DNA of 64,000 nt from Bacillota bacterium (GTDB lineage: Bacteria > Bacillota > UBA4882 > UBA8346): NCBI GenBank assembly GCA_023429995.1, contig JAEZCE010000093.1, positions 130,619-194,618 of the forward strand, in the 5' to 3' direction. The position numbers and the translations under genes were made by a program. Shown one piece after another: positions 16,121 through 25,051 of this stretch. The notes below the pieces were generated by a model, which was not told where the DNA came from, ran no database searches, and saw only the letters and a program-made list of their open reading frames with translations. Every line of letters starts with the position of its first letter. Within the stretch, counting starts at the first letter, position 1.

Positions 16121-17176
16121 ATGAAAAGAGCATTCATACCGGTTTTATCTTTAGTTCTATGGATACTATTGGTTTCAGTCAGTTCCGCGGCGGTGTCGGT
16201 CGGCGGTAATTTTAGGGCTTGGTATCAAACGGCTGACGATGAATCATTATCTTCCGATTCTTCTATCAGCACCTTCCGTTTTGACCGAATCGCTTTCAGC
16301 GTTAGTGCTGATGCCAGCCAAACCAGCGGCTTCTCCGGGGGGATCCAGTTTTTTCAAATCGGCAAAAATAGTAATGAGGGAAATTCGAAAGTAGATATTC
16401 GGGTCGATAGCGGTTATTTTTACCAAAAAGCAATTTTGAACGATAGTGATGAACTGGATTTCGGGTATTTCAAATTACCGTTTGGTATTGAAAAAGGATT
16501 TCAAATCATCTCGCTGGATAATTCATTGAGTGGCCAAGCGCTGGGTTCCACGAAAAAATCTATCGGCCTTAAGTATCAGGGAAAAGCAGGAACCTTCGGA
16601 TATGCATTTGCCGTTGCAAATGCCAATAACGGCGGAGACTATAATCAATCGTCCGATAAAACCAGTAAGGGGTTTGATACCGCGCTCCGTTTAACCTATG
16701 GCCCCCTGCCGTGCTTGAAAATGGGCTTGGGGTATATGAATGACGTTGTTAACAGCAGTACTGCCAATTCTTTGGGAGTATTCGACGTCACCAGCGGGGT
16801 TGGCCCTTTCAATCTTTCGGCGGAGTATGTTTCGGTGGCCCCCGATTCCTTAGACGCAATGACAGGTGTCTATGGCGAATTGTCCTGTCAACTCAGCAAA
16901 ACATTCAGTGTCTACACAGGCAGGGCTGTGAGCTTGTCCGGTGAAAATAACGGCAAGAAATTAATCGAGTATTTAGCCAATACGAACAAAAACAACTGGT
17001 ACATATTGGGAAGTTCAACCGGAACCGGTTACAATTTCGCGGTACAAGACAACTGGACACTAATTGGCGCTAAATATCAACTTGCAGTCAAGACTGCGCT
17101 ACAAGCGGAGTTTCTGCAACAGGATGCCGATGATGCCAAGTGGATTGGCGGTATACGGTTAATGGTCGAGTTTTAA
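16121..17176 (+). CDS. Porin-like outer-membrane beta-barrel protein
   Basis: A 351-residue exported protein. A Sec signal peptide (hydrophobic stretch PVLSLVLWILLVSVSS, cleavage after SSAA) is followed by alternating beta-strand sequence such as GGNFRAWYQ. The C-terminal Phe of GGIRLMVEF is the classic barrel-insertion signal. It starts after a perfect AAGGAGG. It is first in a unit with a FecCD-type importer, so it probably admits the same ligand through the outer membrane. No TonB-dependent receptor is present. This is direct evidence of a diderm cell. Confidence 0.82.
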   Translation: MKRAFIPVLSLVLWILLVSVSSAAVSVGGNFRAWYQTADDESLSSDSSISTFRFDRIAFSVSADASQTSGFSGGIQFFQIGKNSNEGNSKVDIRVDSGYFYQKAILNDSDELDFGYFKLPFGIEKGFQIISLDNSLSGQALGSTKKSIGLKYQGKAGTFGYAFAVANANNGGDYNQSSDKTSKGFDTALRLTYGPLPCLKMGLGYMNDVVNSSTANSLGVFDVTSGVGPFNLSAEYVSVAPDSLDAMTGVYGELSCQLSKTFSVYTGRAVSLSGENNGKKLIEYLANTNKNNWYILGSSTGTGYNFAVQDNWTLIGAKYQLAVKTALQAEFLQQDADDAKWIGGIRLMVEF

Positions 17177-17218
17177 GACCGGATTGGCGCATTTTGTTTG
17201 CAAGGGGTGAGCGGCTCG

Positions 17219-18301
17219 ATGAGTATGAAGGAAATGGAGCTCCAGGATAAATCGCAAATCAATGAATTATCGAACCATAAAAAAACGAAGCGCTGGAATT
17301 TGCCGGCGATATCGGTTCTTGCTTTATTATTGCTGCTAACGGTATTTGCTTCATTGGCGATAGGACGCTATAGGATATCTTTACAACAGTTCATCCAGAT
17401 TGTCGGCGTTAAAATTTTTGGCTGGAAGCTATCGATACCTCAGACACTGAATACGGTGATATTATCCGTCCGTGTGCCGCGAATCTTTGCAGCGATGCTG
17501 GTTGGAGGATCCTTGTCGATATCGGGCGCCGCCTATCAGGGTTTATTTCGGAATCCGATGGTATCGCCGGATATATTGGGGGCGGCGGCTGGAGCCGGTT
17601 TTGGAGCGGCGATTGCCATTTTGTTTTCCTTCAGCATGGTTGGTATTCAGCTCTCTGCTTTTTTATTCGGATTGATTGCCGTGGCCATCACCTATTTTCT
17701 TAGCGCAATGATCAGCCGGGGCAATCATGCCGTTTTAGTTTTGGTCCTTACCGGAATGGTGGTTTCAACCCTATTTTCTTCTCTTATTTCGATGATCAAA
17801 TATGTGGCGGATCCATACAGCAAACTGCCGGCTATTACTTTTTGGCTGATGGGCGGTCTTTCTTCAGTGGGCGCAAAGGATAATCTTATTGTGTTGGCTC
17901 CGATGCTGCTGGGGGCTATTCCATTAATGCTGTTACGGTGGAAATTGAATGCGCTTTCCTTCGGCGAGGAAGAAGCGAAATCTCTGGGAGTTGATACTTC
18001 TAAACTCCGGTTGGTGATCATCATTTGTTCAACGCTATTAACGGCCGCCGCGGTTTCGATCAGCGGAATGGTCGGCTGGATCGGTTTAATTATACCCCAT
18101 CTGGCCCGGATGATTGTGGGACCCAATTATAAAATGCTGCTTCCAGCTTCGATGTTAATCGGGACCACCTTCTTATTGCTGGTTGATGATGTAGCCCGCA
18201 GCGCGTTTGTCATGGAAATTCCTTTGGGGATATTAACGGCTTTGATTGGAGCTCCTTTCTTTGTTTATCTGCTCATCAAAGGAAAGAAGGGATGGCTGTG
18301 A
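17219..18301 (+). CDS. FecCD/BtuC-type ABC transporter permease
   Basis: A 360-residue membrane permease of the type II importer class for iron-siderophores, haem, cobalamin and some oxoanions. Family motifs are SVRVPRIFAAMLVGGSLSIS, YQGLFRNPMVSPDILG and GWIGLIIPHLARMIVGPN, with about ten membrane helices. An unusually long hydrophilic N-terminus (~35 residues) precedes TM1. ATG 17219 is chosen for the AAGGGGTGA eight bp upstream. The 3' end overlaps the ATPase gene by 10 bp. Confidence 0.93.
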   Translation: MSMKEMELQDKSQINELSNHKKTKRWNLPAISVLALLLLLTVFASLAIGRYRISLQQFIQIVGVKIFGWKLSIPQTLNTVILSVRVPRIFAAMLVGGSLSISGAAYQGLFRNPMVSPDILGAAAGAGFGAAIAILFSFSMVGIQLSAFLFGLIAVAITYFLSAMISRGNHAVLVLVLTGMVVSTLFSSLISMIKYVADPYSKLPAITFWLMGGLSSVGAKDNLIVLAPMLLGAIPLMLLRWKLNALSFGEEEAKSLGVDTSKLRLVIIICSTLLTAAAVSISGMVGWIGLIIPHLARMIVGPNYKMLLPASMLIGTTFLLLVDDVARSAFVMEIPLGILTALIGAPFFVYLLIKGKKGWL

Positions 18302-19080
18302 GACTAGAAGTCAATCGTGCCATATGCGGATATGGGAAGCGGACTGTCCTGGAGGGCATTTCATTGGACCTGAATTCGGGAGAAATTTTATGCCTGCTTG
18401 GTCCCAATGGAGTTGGCAAAACGACTTTGTTTAAAACCATTTTGGGATTTTTAAAAATGCAAGGCGGGGAAATATTGCTGGATGGCGAGAATATTCGCCA
18501 TTGGTCCAGAAACCGATTGGCCAAAGCGATTGGTTATGTACCGCAGGCTCATACTCCGCCCTTCCCCTTTAAGGTTTTGGATGTGGTGGTAATGGGACGG
18601 ACGGCGCACTTAGGCCCGTTTGCCACTCCTTCCAAGAAAGATGTCCAAATTGCGGAAGCCGCTTTGGATACTTTGGAAATTTCTTTTTTGGGAGACCGGG
18701 TTTATACCGAAATCAGCGGCGGGGAAAGACAGATGGTCTTGATTGCCAGGGCTCTGACCCAAGAGCCGCAAATTTTGGTAATGGATGAGCCCACTTCCAA
18801 TCTGGATTTCGGCAATCAAATCCGGGTATTGTCGCAAATTAATAAACTGGCGCAGCGGGGGCTGGGTATAATCATGACCTCGCATTTTCCCGATCATGCT
18901 TTCCTCTGTTCCACCAAAGTCGCCCTGCTCCAAAAGGACAACACATTTTTAATCGGCGCCGTCGATGAAGTCATTTCAGAAGAAAACCTAAAAGCGGCTT
19001 ATGGGATTGATGTCAAAATCGTCAGTACGGTAAATGATTTCGGTGAACGAATTAAGACTTGTATCCCGTTGCTCAATTGA
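18292..19080 (+). CDS. FecE/BtuD-type ABC transporter ATP-binding protein
   Basis: A 262-residue importer ATPase. Walker A is GPNGVGKTTL (~41), Q-loop VPQAHTPPFPFKVLDVVVMG, signature ISGGERQMV, Walker B ILVMDEPTSNLD, and H-loop SHFPDHA. It is a standard partner of the overlapping permease. A C-terminal extension (IDVKIVSTV...) is typical for the family. Confidence 0.93.
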   Translation: MAVRLEVNRAICGYGKRTVLEGISLDLNSGEILCLLGPNGVGKTTLFKTILGFLKMQGGEILLDGENIRHWSRNRLAKAIGYVPQAHTPPFPFKVLDVVVMGRTAHLGPFATPSKKDVQIAEAALDTLEISFLGDRVYTEISGGERQMVLIARALTQEPQILVMDEPTSNLDFGNQIRVLSQINKLAQRGLGIIMTSHFPDHAFLCSTKVALLQKDNTFLIGAVDEVISEENLKAAYGIDVKIVSTVNDFGERIKTCIPLLN

Positions 19081-19133
19081 AGATAGCAACTCTATGTTCA
19101 ATCAATGAACGGGAGAAAGGAAGTAAGTGGAAG

Positions 19134-20210
19134 ATGAATAAATGTTTGCGGTCCTTTGTTGGGGCGATGGTTTTAGGACTGCTTGTTTGGTGCGGAACGG
19201 CAACGATGGCGGTTAATGATACTTGGACCATCATTGACATGGCCGGACGGAAGGTAACGATCCCGAAGAAAATTCAAAAAGTCTTTTCTACAAGCCAGAT
19301 TGGGACCATTTTTATGTATACCCTGGCCCCTGAAAAAATAGCCGGCTGGAGTTTCGCGTTTTCGGAGAGGGATAAAAAGTATATCCGGCCGGAATATCTT
19401 AAATTACCGGTGCTGGGTACCTGGTCGGGCAAGAACGGCACCCTCAATATTGAAAAGCTGATTCAAACCGCTCCGGATTTGATTTTATCGATAGGGTCCT
19501 TAACGGAAATGGATATATCCGGCGCCGAACGCCTCCAGGAACAATCAAAAATCCCGGTGGTTTTGGTAGACGGTAGTTTGACCCAATTGGATAAAGCATA
19601 CAAGTTCGTCGGCGATTTGTTGGCTGAAAAAACCCGGGCTGAGGAATTGGGCGATGATTGCCGAAAAACCATTTCAACCATTGAAGAGCGGAAGGCGGCG
19701 GGCCCTTTAAAAAGGTTAGTCCGGGTGTATTATGCCGAAGGACCCAAGGGACTTGAATCGGACCCCAAAGGCTCTTTTCATACGGAAGTACTGGATTTCG
19801 TGGGTGGAATCAATGTAGCGGAAGTTCCTAAACTGCAGGGATACGGTAGAAGTCAAGTATCCATGGAACAATTATTGGCCTGGGATCCCCAGGTGATCCT
19901 GGTCGGAAACGATCAAGACGCGAATGCGGGGGCTTATGATGCGATTATGACCAACCCGGACTGGGCAGGGATTCAAGGAGTAAAAAACCATCGGGTATAC
20001 CGAATCCCCGCCCATCCCTTTGACTGGTTCGACAGGCCGCCGGGGGTGAACCGGGTTATCGGTGTTCGTTGGTTGGCCAACTTGCTTTATCCTGGTGTTT
20101 ATAAAATGGATATCAAAGCCGAAACGAAACGTTTTTACCAATTGTTTTATCATTACAGTTTAACAAGTCGGGAAGTCGAGGAGATCTTGTCGGGCGCGCT
20201 TGTAAGATAA
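19134..20210 (+). CDS. FecB/BtuF-type periplasmic substrate-binding protein
   Basis: A 358-residue type III binding protein. ATG 19134 opens a signal peptide (hydrophobic GAMVLGLLVWCGTATMA). The mature part starts with TIIDMAGRKVTIPKKIQKVFS, the family opening, and has the long helix linking two lobes. The C-terminal region HPFDWFDRPPGVNRVIGVRWL is typical of FecB proteins annotated for iron or corrinoid complexes. With the two preceding genes it completes the importer. The cargo is not determined; the GTPase/ATPase unit under the same control suggests a metal complex or oxoanion. Confidence 0.9.
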   Translation: MNKCLRSFVGAMVLGLLVWCGTATMAVNDTWTIIDMAGRKVTIPKKIQKVFSTSQIGTIFMYTLAPEKIAGWSFAFSERDKKYIRPEYLKLPVLGTWSGKNGTLNIEKLIQTAPDLILSIGSLTEMDISGAERLQEQSKIPVVLVDGSLTQLDKAYKFVGDLLAEKTRAEELGDDCRKTISTIEERKAAGPLKRLVRVYYAEGPKGLESDPKGSFHTEVLDFVGGINVAEVPKLQGYGRSQVSMEQLLAWDPQVILVGNDQDANAGAYDAIMTNPDWAGIQGVKNHRVYRIPAHPFDWFDRPPGVNRVIGVRWLANLLYPGVYKMDIKAETKRFYQLFYHYSLTSREVEEILSGALVR

Positions 20211-20374
20211 ATTCCAAGCCCAATAATCACTGGCGATTCATTGAAGAGACCGGCGTTTTTTGAGTGAACCGGGCAACCGGCGGGTTATCTTTGTGTGAAG
20301 TTTGTGTTATAATATAGAAGAGCATTCCATTGGATGCGTTATGACATAAATTGCAGGTGATGAAGGTGAAACGT

Positions 20375-21307
20375 ATGAAAACCCTATATGGGGCCTTGCA
20401 GGGAATCACATCGTTTGAATTGTATCCGGACGGGAGTCTCAAAGAATGCGTATTAGGCGAGGCTAATACTTTGAAAACTCCTTATGGCGACATGGTTCCT
20501 CAGTTTCAAAACGACGGTCTCCGGCGAAAATATGTCAAGTCGTTGTCATTTTATCCGGAGGGAAATTTAAAAAGCCTTTCCCTCCAAAAACAAGTAGCGA
20601 TCCATACTTCGATAGGGACTTTCCCGGCCGAGCTGGTGACCTTCCATCCAAATGGCGGGGTGAAGCGGCTTTTCCCCCTGAACGGAAAAATCTCCGGCTT
20701 CTGGAGCGAGGGGGAAGAATACCGGTTGGCCCCGGAATTGGAATTTCATTTCTCTTTCGGGGATTTTAAACGGAAAATCATCGGTATCCAGTTTTATGAG
20801 ACTGGGACCGTGAAAAGTCTCACTTTTTGGCCACAGGACAGGGTCGTGCTGAACTCGCCGGTTGGTCCCATGGAGACCCGGATTGGATTTTCACTCTATC
20901 CGGACGGACGGCTGAAAACCTTGGAGCCCGCCAAACCGACCTTGACGCCAACGCCGGTCGGGGAAATCGAGGCCTTTAATGTCGATGCCGTTGGGATTCA
21001 TGGCGATATCAATTCGCTGAGCTTTACGGCAGAGGGAGCAGTCAAGGAACTGGTCACTTCCACAGACCAAATTACCGTGACCGGGAACCATCAAAAGTTT
21101 ATCTATCAACCCGGCTTAAAACCCAGTTTGTTCCATGAGGAAAAAATGGATACAGTCTCGTTAAAGATAGAATTTAAAGGGGACCAAGTCCGTTTCGGCG
21201 GCATGGAAAGCGCCTGGTATGACCGAAAACAATATCAGTTTGCCATCCGGCGGATTCCCTTATCCCAAAATGGCTGTCAAGGTTGTTCGGCATGTATTAC
21301 AAGTTGA
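20375..21307 (+). CDS. YPxGxLK-repeat protein with C-terminal cysteine motif
   Basis: A 310-residue protein of unknown function made of about six repeats of the form [FL]xxYPxGxLKxL: LYPDGSLKECVL, FYPEGNLKSLSL, FHPNGGVKRLFP, FYETGTVKSLTF, LYPDGRLKTLEP and FTAEGAVKELV. They recall YwqK/MORN-like beta repeats. The C-terminus is NGCQGCSACITS, a CxxCxxC that could hold a metal. There is no signal peptide. ATG 20375 is chosen for GAAGGTGA six bp upstream. A TATAAT at 20308-20313 with a poor -35 (TTATCT) could give it its own promoter; otherwise it is the last gene of the transport unit. Confidence 0.65.
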   Translation: MKTLYGALQGITSFELYPDGSLKECVLGEANTLKTPYGDMVPQFQNDGLRRKYVKSLSFYPEGNLKSLSLQKQVAIHTSIGTFPAELVTFHPNGGVKRLFPLNGKISGFWSEGEEYRLAPELEFHFSFGDFKRKIIGIQFYETGTVKSLTFWPQDRVVLNSPVGPMETRIGFSLYPDGRLKTLEPAKPTLTPTPVGEIEAFNVDAVGIHGDINSLSFTAEGAVKELVTSTDQITVTGNHQKFIYQPGLKPSLFHEEKMDTVSLKIEFKGDQVRFGGMESAWYDRKQYQFAIRRIPLSQNGCQGCSACITS

Positions 21308-21320
21308 AGGGGAAAACTAA

Positions 21321-21371
21321 TAGAGCGTATCGTAAATAAATGGTAATTAGAAATGGGGAAGATACGCTCTA
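21321..21371. terminator. 11-bp inverted repeat closing the transport unit
   Basis: TAGAGCGTATC (21321-21331) is the exact reverse complement of GATACGCTCTA (21361-21371), with a 29-bp loop and no T-run. It is a possible bidirectional terminator or small repeat between the repeat protein and the convergent GIN-domain gene. Confidence 0.5.
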
Positions 21372-21460
21372 CTTAAGTAAAACGTTCACAATCATTGAGT
21401 AGTTATTTAGAGAATGTTTTACCAGCCCGGTAAAGGCAATATGAAGTAAAGGTTAAAATT

Positions 21461-22159
21461 TTAAAAGCTCCTAATCCCCGCCCCTCCGGAAAAGGAAGTA
21501 TTTAGTTTTGGAGTCCCATGATAGTAGATTTGCGATCCGCCGCTGGCGTCGACATCCATGGATTCTATCACAAACACCTCGGATCTACACCCGCCGGAGA
21601 GGTTAATCCTGGCTCTATCGACTTTAAAGGAATCTTGCAGTATCCGGCTGCCGCCGGAGGCTCTGACAATTAGCGTATCTGCGGCGCCGGTTAGATTACT
21701 TACGCTTCCTCCGGAAAGATTGAGTTCTAGACGTTGCGCATGGAGAAGCCCCGATAGCTCAGCGCCGCCGGAAAGACTGGCTCCAAAGGACTTTGGGAGG
21801 ACCTTCATCGTAACATGGGCCTTGCTTCCGCCACTCAAGTCGATTTTGGTCAGTTCCGGCATGATAATGGAAATTTCAACCGGGGTGGTGGCCAAAGAGA
21901 AGGGGGGCAGATAAAAATGGAGCATGTTTCCGACTTGGGCCACTTTGACCTGTTTAAGCTGATTTTCCTCAGTGCGGACTACTACCTCGTATGGTGTACC
22001 TTGTTTTACTTCCAGTCTCATACCAGAGGCAATGCTTACGGCTGTAAATCCTGTGTTTTGATAATGCCTGGAGATTTCGGTATCTGCCCCATAAATGGGT
22101 AGTACCAAGAGGGTGGCAATGATGAAAACCGCCAATAATCCATAAATTTGTTTTTTCAT
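21461..22159 (-). CDS. DUF2807 (GIN-domain) exported protein
   Basis: A 232-residue secreted protein. The signal peptide (LLAVFIIATLLVLPIYG) precedes a beta-helical GIN/DUF2807 domain with repeated SGG turns: IDLSGGSKAHV, ASLSGGAELSG, LNLSGGSVSNL, RASGGSRI, NLSGGCRSE and DASGGSQIYY. The family is common but functionally vague (putative adhesin or auto-transporter head). It is a single gene facing away from its right neighbour. Confidence 0.85.
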   Translation of the reverse strand: MKKQIYGLLAVFIIATLLVLPIYGADTEISRHYQNTGFTAVSIASGMRLEVKQGTPYEVVVRTEENQLKQVKVAQVGNMLHFYLPPFSLATTPVEISIIMPELTKIDLSGGSKAHVTMKVLPKSFGASLSGGAELSGLLHAQRLELNLSGGSVSNLTGAADTLIVRASGGSRILQDSFKVDRARINLSGGCRSEVFVIESMDVDASGGSQIYYHGTPKLNTSFSGGAGIRSF

Positions 22160-22643
22160 AATTTATTGGGCTCCTTAAGGGATATCTTATTTACCAGTAA
22201 AACGTATGGGTGAGGATTTTTATTTCGGCCAGAAAATATAACCTTTTTGACTGCAGTTACCATCGGTTCGTTGCCCGTGTATCTTTTCCCCCTTCCCGCC
22301 TGTAAATTTCAATCGTTCAAAATGAATATTGTCCCTAGGGTTTTATTGTGATATAGTATGAACAAAAGGATAAATATGGTAAATAAGGCAAAACAAAGAA
22401 AAACAAACCAGTGTCGTCGAGAAAAGTAAACATTAACAATATAAAAAATGGGACCTGGCTTTAAACTTCGGCACCGTTCCAGCTTTACTTGCCGTTCCTT
22501 TTCCGTCGTTAACGGTGAGTCCGGTGCGGCATGGAGGCCCAAACGATGCCTCGGAAGGGGGGAGACATTGCAGTAAGATGGATAGCGGTTAAAGAGGGAA
22601 TGAGTTTTTTGAAGGAAACTAAAAAGAAAGGGTGGTTTTGGTC
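22160..22643. other. Long intergenic region between GIN-domain gene and GH30 gene
   Basis: Nearly 0.5 kb. A possible -10 (TATAGT, 22355-22360) reads rightward. A G-rich segment at 22505-22565 contains GGCAT...ATGCC arms (22528-22550) and may be a structured leader of the glycosidase gene, but I could not match it to a known riboswitch. The reverse strand has a 77-codon open frame with one hydrophobic stretch (22309-22542) that I do not trust. Confidence 0.35.
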
Positions 22644-24446
22644 ATGGGAAAAAAATCTTACGGGTTACGGTATGTCATTCCCGTCATCATGATCTGTCTT
22701 TTGGCTGCAACTTTCAGTTGGACATCGCAGATTTCCAAAGCGGCCAACTATAATGTGAGTATCGATACGAGTACAACCTATCAAACCTTGGAAGGATTCG
22801 GCGCCGCCACGGCATGGTACACCAGCTGGCTCACCCAGCATCCCAATAAAGCCGAGATTTATGACCTGCTTTTTAACGGGTTGGGACTGGATATCATCCG
22901 TTTTCGAAATACCTATGGAAGTCGTAATGGAGCTTCTTTTGCCCCTGATGAACCGGAAATTGTACAGCAAGCGGGCCTATCGTTGGGACATCCCATTAAA
23001 GTACTGGTCTGTTCCTGGACTCCGCCTTCGGATTTGAAAGCGGGCGGCACTTTAAACGGAGGAACCCTGGCCAAAGTAAGCGGCGCTTTTAATTATAGCG
23101 GCTTTGCCGATTACTGGTACAACTCCATCGATGGGTATACCAGCAAAGGGATTACCCTCGATTATATTAGTATTCAAAATGAGCCTGATTATGAAAACAC
23201 AGGGTGGGAAACTTGCATTTTTAAACCGACCGAAGATTCAAATTATCCCGGCTATGGTAAAGCCTTGGACGCCGTTTACAACCGCATCCAGTCTCTGGCA
23301 AACAAGCCGAAAATCCTGGGACCGGAAACCGCCGGCATCGACAGCAACCTGGTGCAAAACTATTGCGCCAATATGAACCTTTCGGAAATTTACGGTATTG
23401 ATCATCATCTATATAATGGTGGGGATGCCAATAGTCCGGACAGTTTCAATTCCGCCCTTCAAAGTTTAGCCAGTTCCTATTATCCGGGCAAACCGCTTTT
23501 CCAAACCGAATATGATCAAGGCACGGTCTTTACCACCGGCCAGTTGATGATTAACTCCCTGGTTTACGAAAACGCCAGCGCCTATTGCTACTGGGATCTG
23601 ATTTGGACGATGGACCAGAGACCGCTGGTGAATTTGGAAGACCCCAACAACCGCAGCGGTTGGACGACAGCCCGGGGTTATAAAGTTTCCGACTTCTATT
23701 ATGTGTTCAAGCACTTTAGTAAATATACCGACCCCGGATATAAACGAGTGGACGCTACGGCCGACAACAGCAATGTCCGGACTGTGGCCTTCATTTCGCC
23801 GGACCAAAAACAATTGACGGTTATCTTGCTGAATAACGGCAGTTCACAAAATTCAGTGGTCTTAAATCTGAACGGTTACCCGGTGGGAAGTTCGGCGATT
23901 TACCGTACCACTCCCGGAGGCAGTGAAAGGTTTGCCAGTGTGGGCGCTTTGGGAAGTGACAATACCGTTACCTTGCCGGCCCAGTCCATTGCCACAGTGG
24001 TGATTACCAGTTCGGGTCCGACTCCGACGGTAACACCGACAGTGACACCTACAATAACTCCGACGGTAACGCCAACAGTAACACCCACTGTAACGCCGAC
24101 AGTAACTCCCACGCCGCCGGTGAACGGTGTTACGGTAACTTATGCCATCCAAAACGATTGGGGCAACGGAGCGACCATTAATGTAACGATCAAAAACAAC
24201 GGTACTTCGGCAATCAATGGTTGGCAGCTGGCCTGGACCTTCCCGGGCAACCAGAAGATCACCAATCTGTGGAACGGCAGTTACACCCAAAACGGGGCCA
24301 ACGTAACTGTGACCAATCTCAGTTATAATAGCGGCATTCCTGCGGGGGGCGCCACGGTGAATTTCGGATTCAACATCAGCTATAGCGGTTCCAACGCCAA
24401 ACCGGCCGGTTTTACCCTTAACGGGACTCCAACCCAAGTTCAATAA
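22644..24446 (+). CDS. Secreted glycoside hydrolase family 30 enzyme with CBM2
   Basis: A 600-residue extracellular glycosidase. The signal peptide runs to about residue 36 (SQISKA). The GH30 (clan A barrel) domain begins LEGFGAATAWYTSW. Its acid/base Glu is in ISIQNEPDY and the nucleophile Glu in LFQTEYDQG. A beta-sandwich side domain is followed by a Pro-Thr-Val linker of about ten PTVT repeats (24022-24115). A C-terminal ~100-residue carbohydrate-binding module of the CBM2 type follows (WGNGATINVTIKN, INGWQLAWTFPG). Xylan or a related plant polysaccharide is the likely substrate. Start 22644 has AAAGGG eight bp upstream. Confidence 0.9.
   Translation: MGKKSYGLRYVIPVIMICLLAATFSWTSQISKAANYNVSIDTSTTYQTLEGFGAATAWYTSWLTQHPNKAEIYDLLFNGLGLDIIRFRNTYGSRNGASFAPDEPEIVQQAGLSLGHPIKVLVCSWTPPSDLKAGGTLNGGTLAKVSGAFNYSGFADYWYNSIDGYTSKGITLDYISIQNEPDYENTGWETCIFKPTEDSNYPGYGKALDAVYNRIQSLANKPKILGPETAGIDSNLVQNYCANMNLSEIYGIDHHLYNGGDANSPDSFNSALQSLASSYYPGKPLFQTEYDQGTVFTTGQLMINSLVYENASAYCYWDLIWTMDQRPLVNLEDPNNRSGWTTARGYKVSDFYYVFKHFSKYTDPGYKRVDATADNSNVRTVAFISPDQKQLTVILLNNGSSQNSVVLNLNGYPVGSSAIYRTTPGGSERFASVGALGSDNTVTLPAQSIATVVITSSGPTPTVTPTVTPTITPTVTPTVTPTVTPTVTPTPPVNGVTVTYAIQNDWGNGATINVTIKNNGTSAINGWQLAWTFPGNQKITNLWNGSYTQNGANVTVTNLSYNSGIPAGGATVNFGFNISYSGSNAKPAGFTLNGTPTQVQ
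24022..24115 (+). repeat. PTVT-encoding linker repeat
   Basis: About ten degenerate copies of a 9-12-bp unit (ccgacggtaaca-like) encode the Thr-Pro-Val linker between the catalytic domain and CBM2. Such tracts vary in length by slippage. Confidence 0.8.
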
Positions 24447-24451
24447 GTATA

Positions 24452-24483
24452 ACCAGGGGGGCCGGAGAACCGGTTCCCCTGGT
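24452..24483 (+). terminator. Hairpin after the GH30 gene
   Basis: ACCAGGGG pairs with CCCCTGGT, with an inner CCGG/CCGG extension around an AGAA loop. A CCCCTCTTTT tract follows 10 bp later. Probable terminator, 5 bp past the stop codon. Confidence 0.7.
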
Positions 24484-24633
24484 CTGGAACCCCTCTTTTA
24501 ATTGGCTTTTCCAGAGCGGGTAAAGATGGAAATAAGAGATCTTTTGGATTCGATAAGAACATTTTGATAGTTCCGGACTAAAAATGCAATTCCCCAAAAA
24601 GTTCGTTTTGCTTCGAAAAACATAAATATGAGG

Positions 24634-24806
24634 GAGAAACGATTTTGCAGACCGGTCAAACAATGTTGGAGATGGGAGAAACGATTTTGCAGACCGGCAA
24701 AACAACATTGGAGATGGGAGAAAACGATTTTGCAGACCGGCAAAACAACATTGGGGATGGGAGAAACGACTTTACAGACCGGCGAAACCATATTGCGGAT
24801 GGGAGA
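24634..24806. repeat. 42-bp minisatellite, about four units
   Basis: The unit gggagaaacgattttgcaga + ccggcaaaacaacattggagat (42 bp) is repeated about four times with few substitutions; one unit carries an extra A (24721-24724). On the + strand a unit reads ETILQTGKTTLEMG. The extra base shifts frame, so no long protein survives; the longest frames are 75-130 codons with no good start. I treat it as a non-coding minisatellite or a decayed repeat gene. Confidence 0.75.
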
Positions 24807-25051
24807 AATAATTTTATCGATGATCTTCATTACCCGGAGGGTTATTCCGGAATGAAGGGTGAGTTGTTGAAACCGGGCGCCGGATGGATGGAACCTTCGG
24901 TTGGCTTGGAGAAGGTGGGGGGGATTGGTACGGATGATACCGCCCCCCCGTATTTTGCTTTATGCCTGTATTCCGGTTTTTTCTGTTGCGATGTGGTTTT
25001 TTTTAATAGAGGGAATTCTATGGAGCGGTTTTTTTAAACCCGACTCCGCGG

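Noticed and set aside
22309..22542. 77-codon minus-strand frame with one hydrophobic stretch
   Set aside because: No credible start site and ordinary chance length for an AT-rich region.
24022..24115. Short regular repeats that could suggest a CRISPR-like array
   Set aside because: Units are 9-12 bp without spacers and encode the Pro-Thr linker of the glycosidase.
24498..25037. Several 75-130-codon frames on both strands across the minisatellite
   Set aside because: They follow from the 42-bp periodicity. Frames shift at the inserted base and lack good starts.
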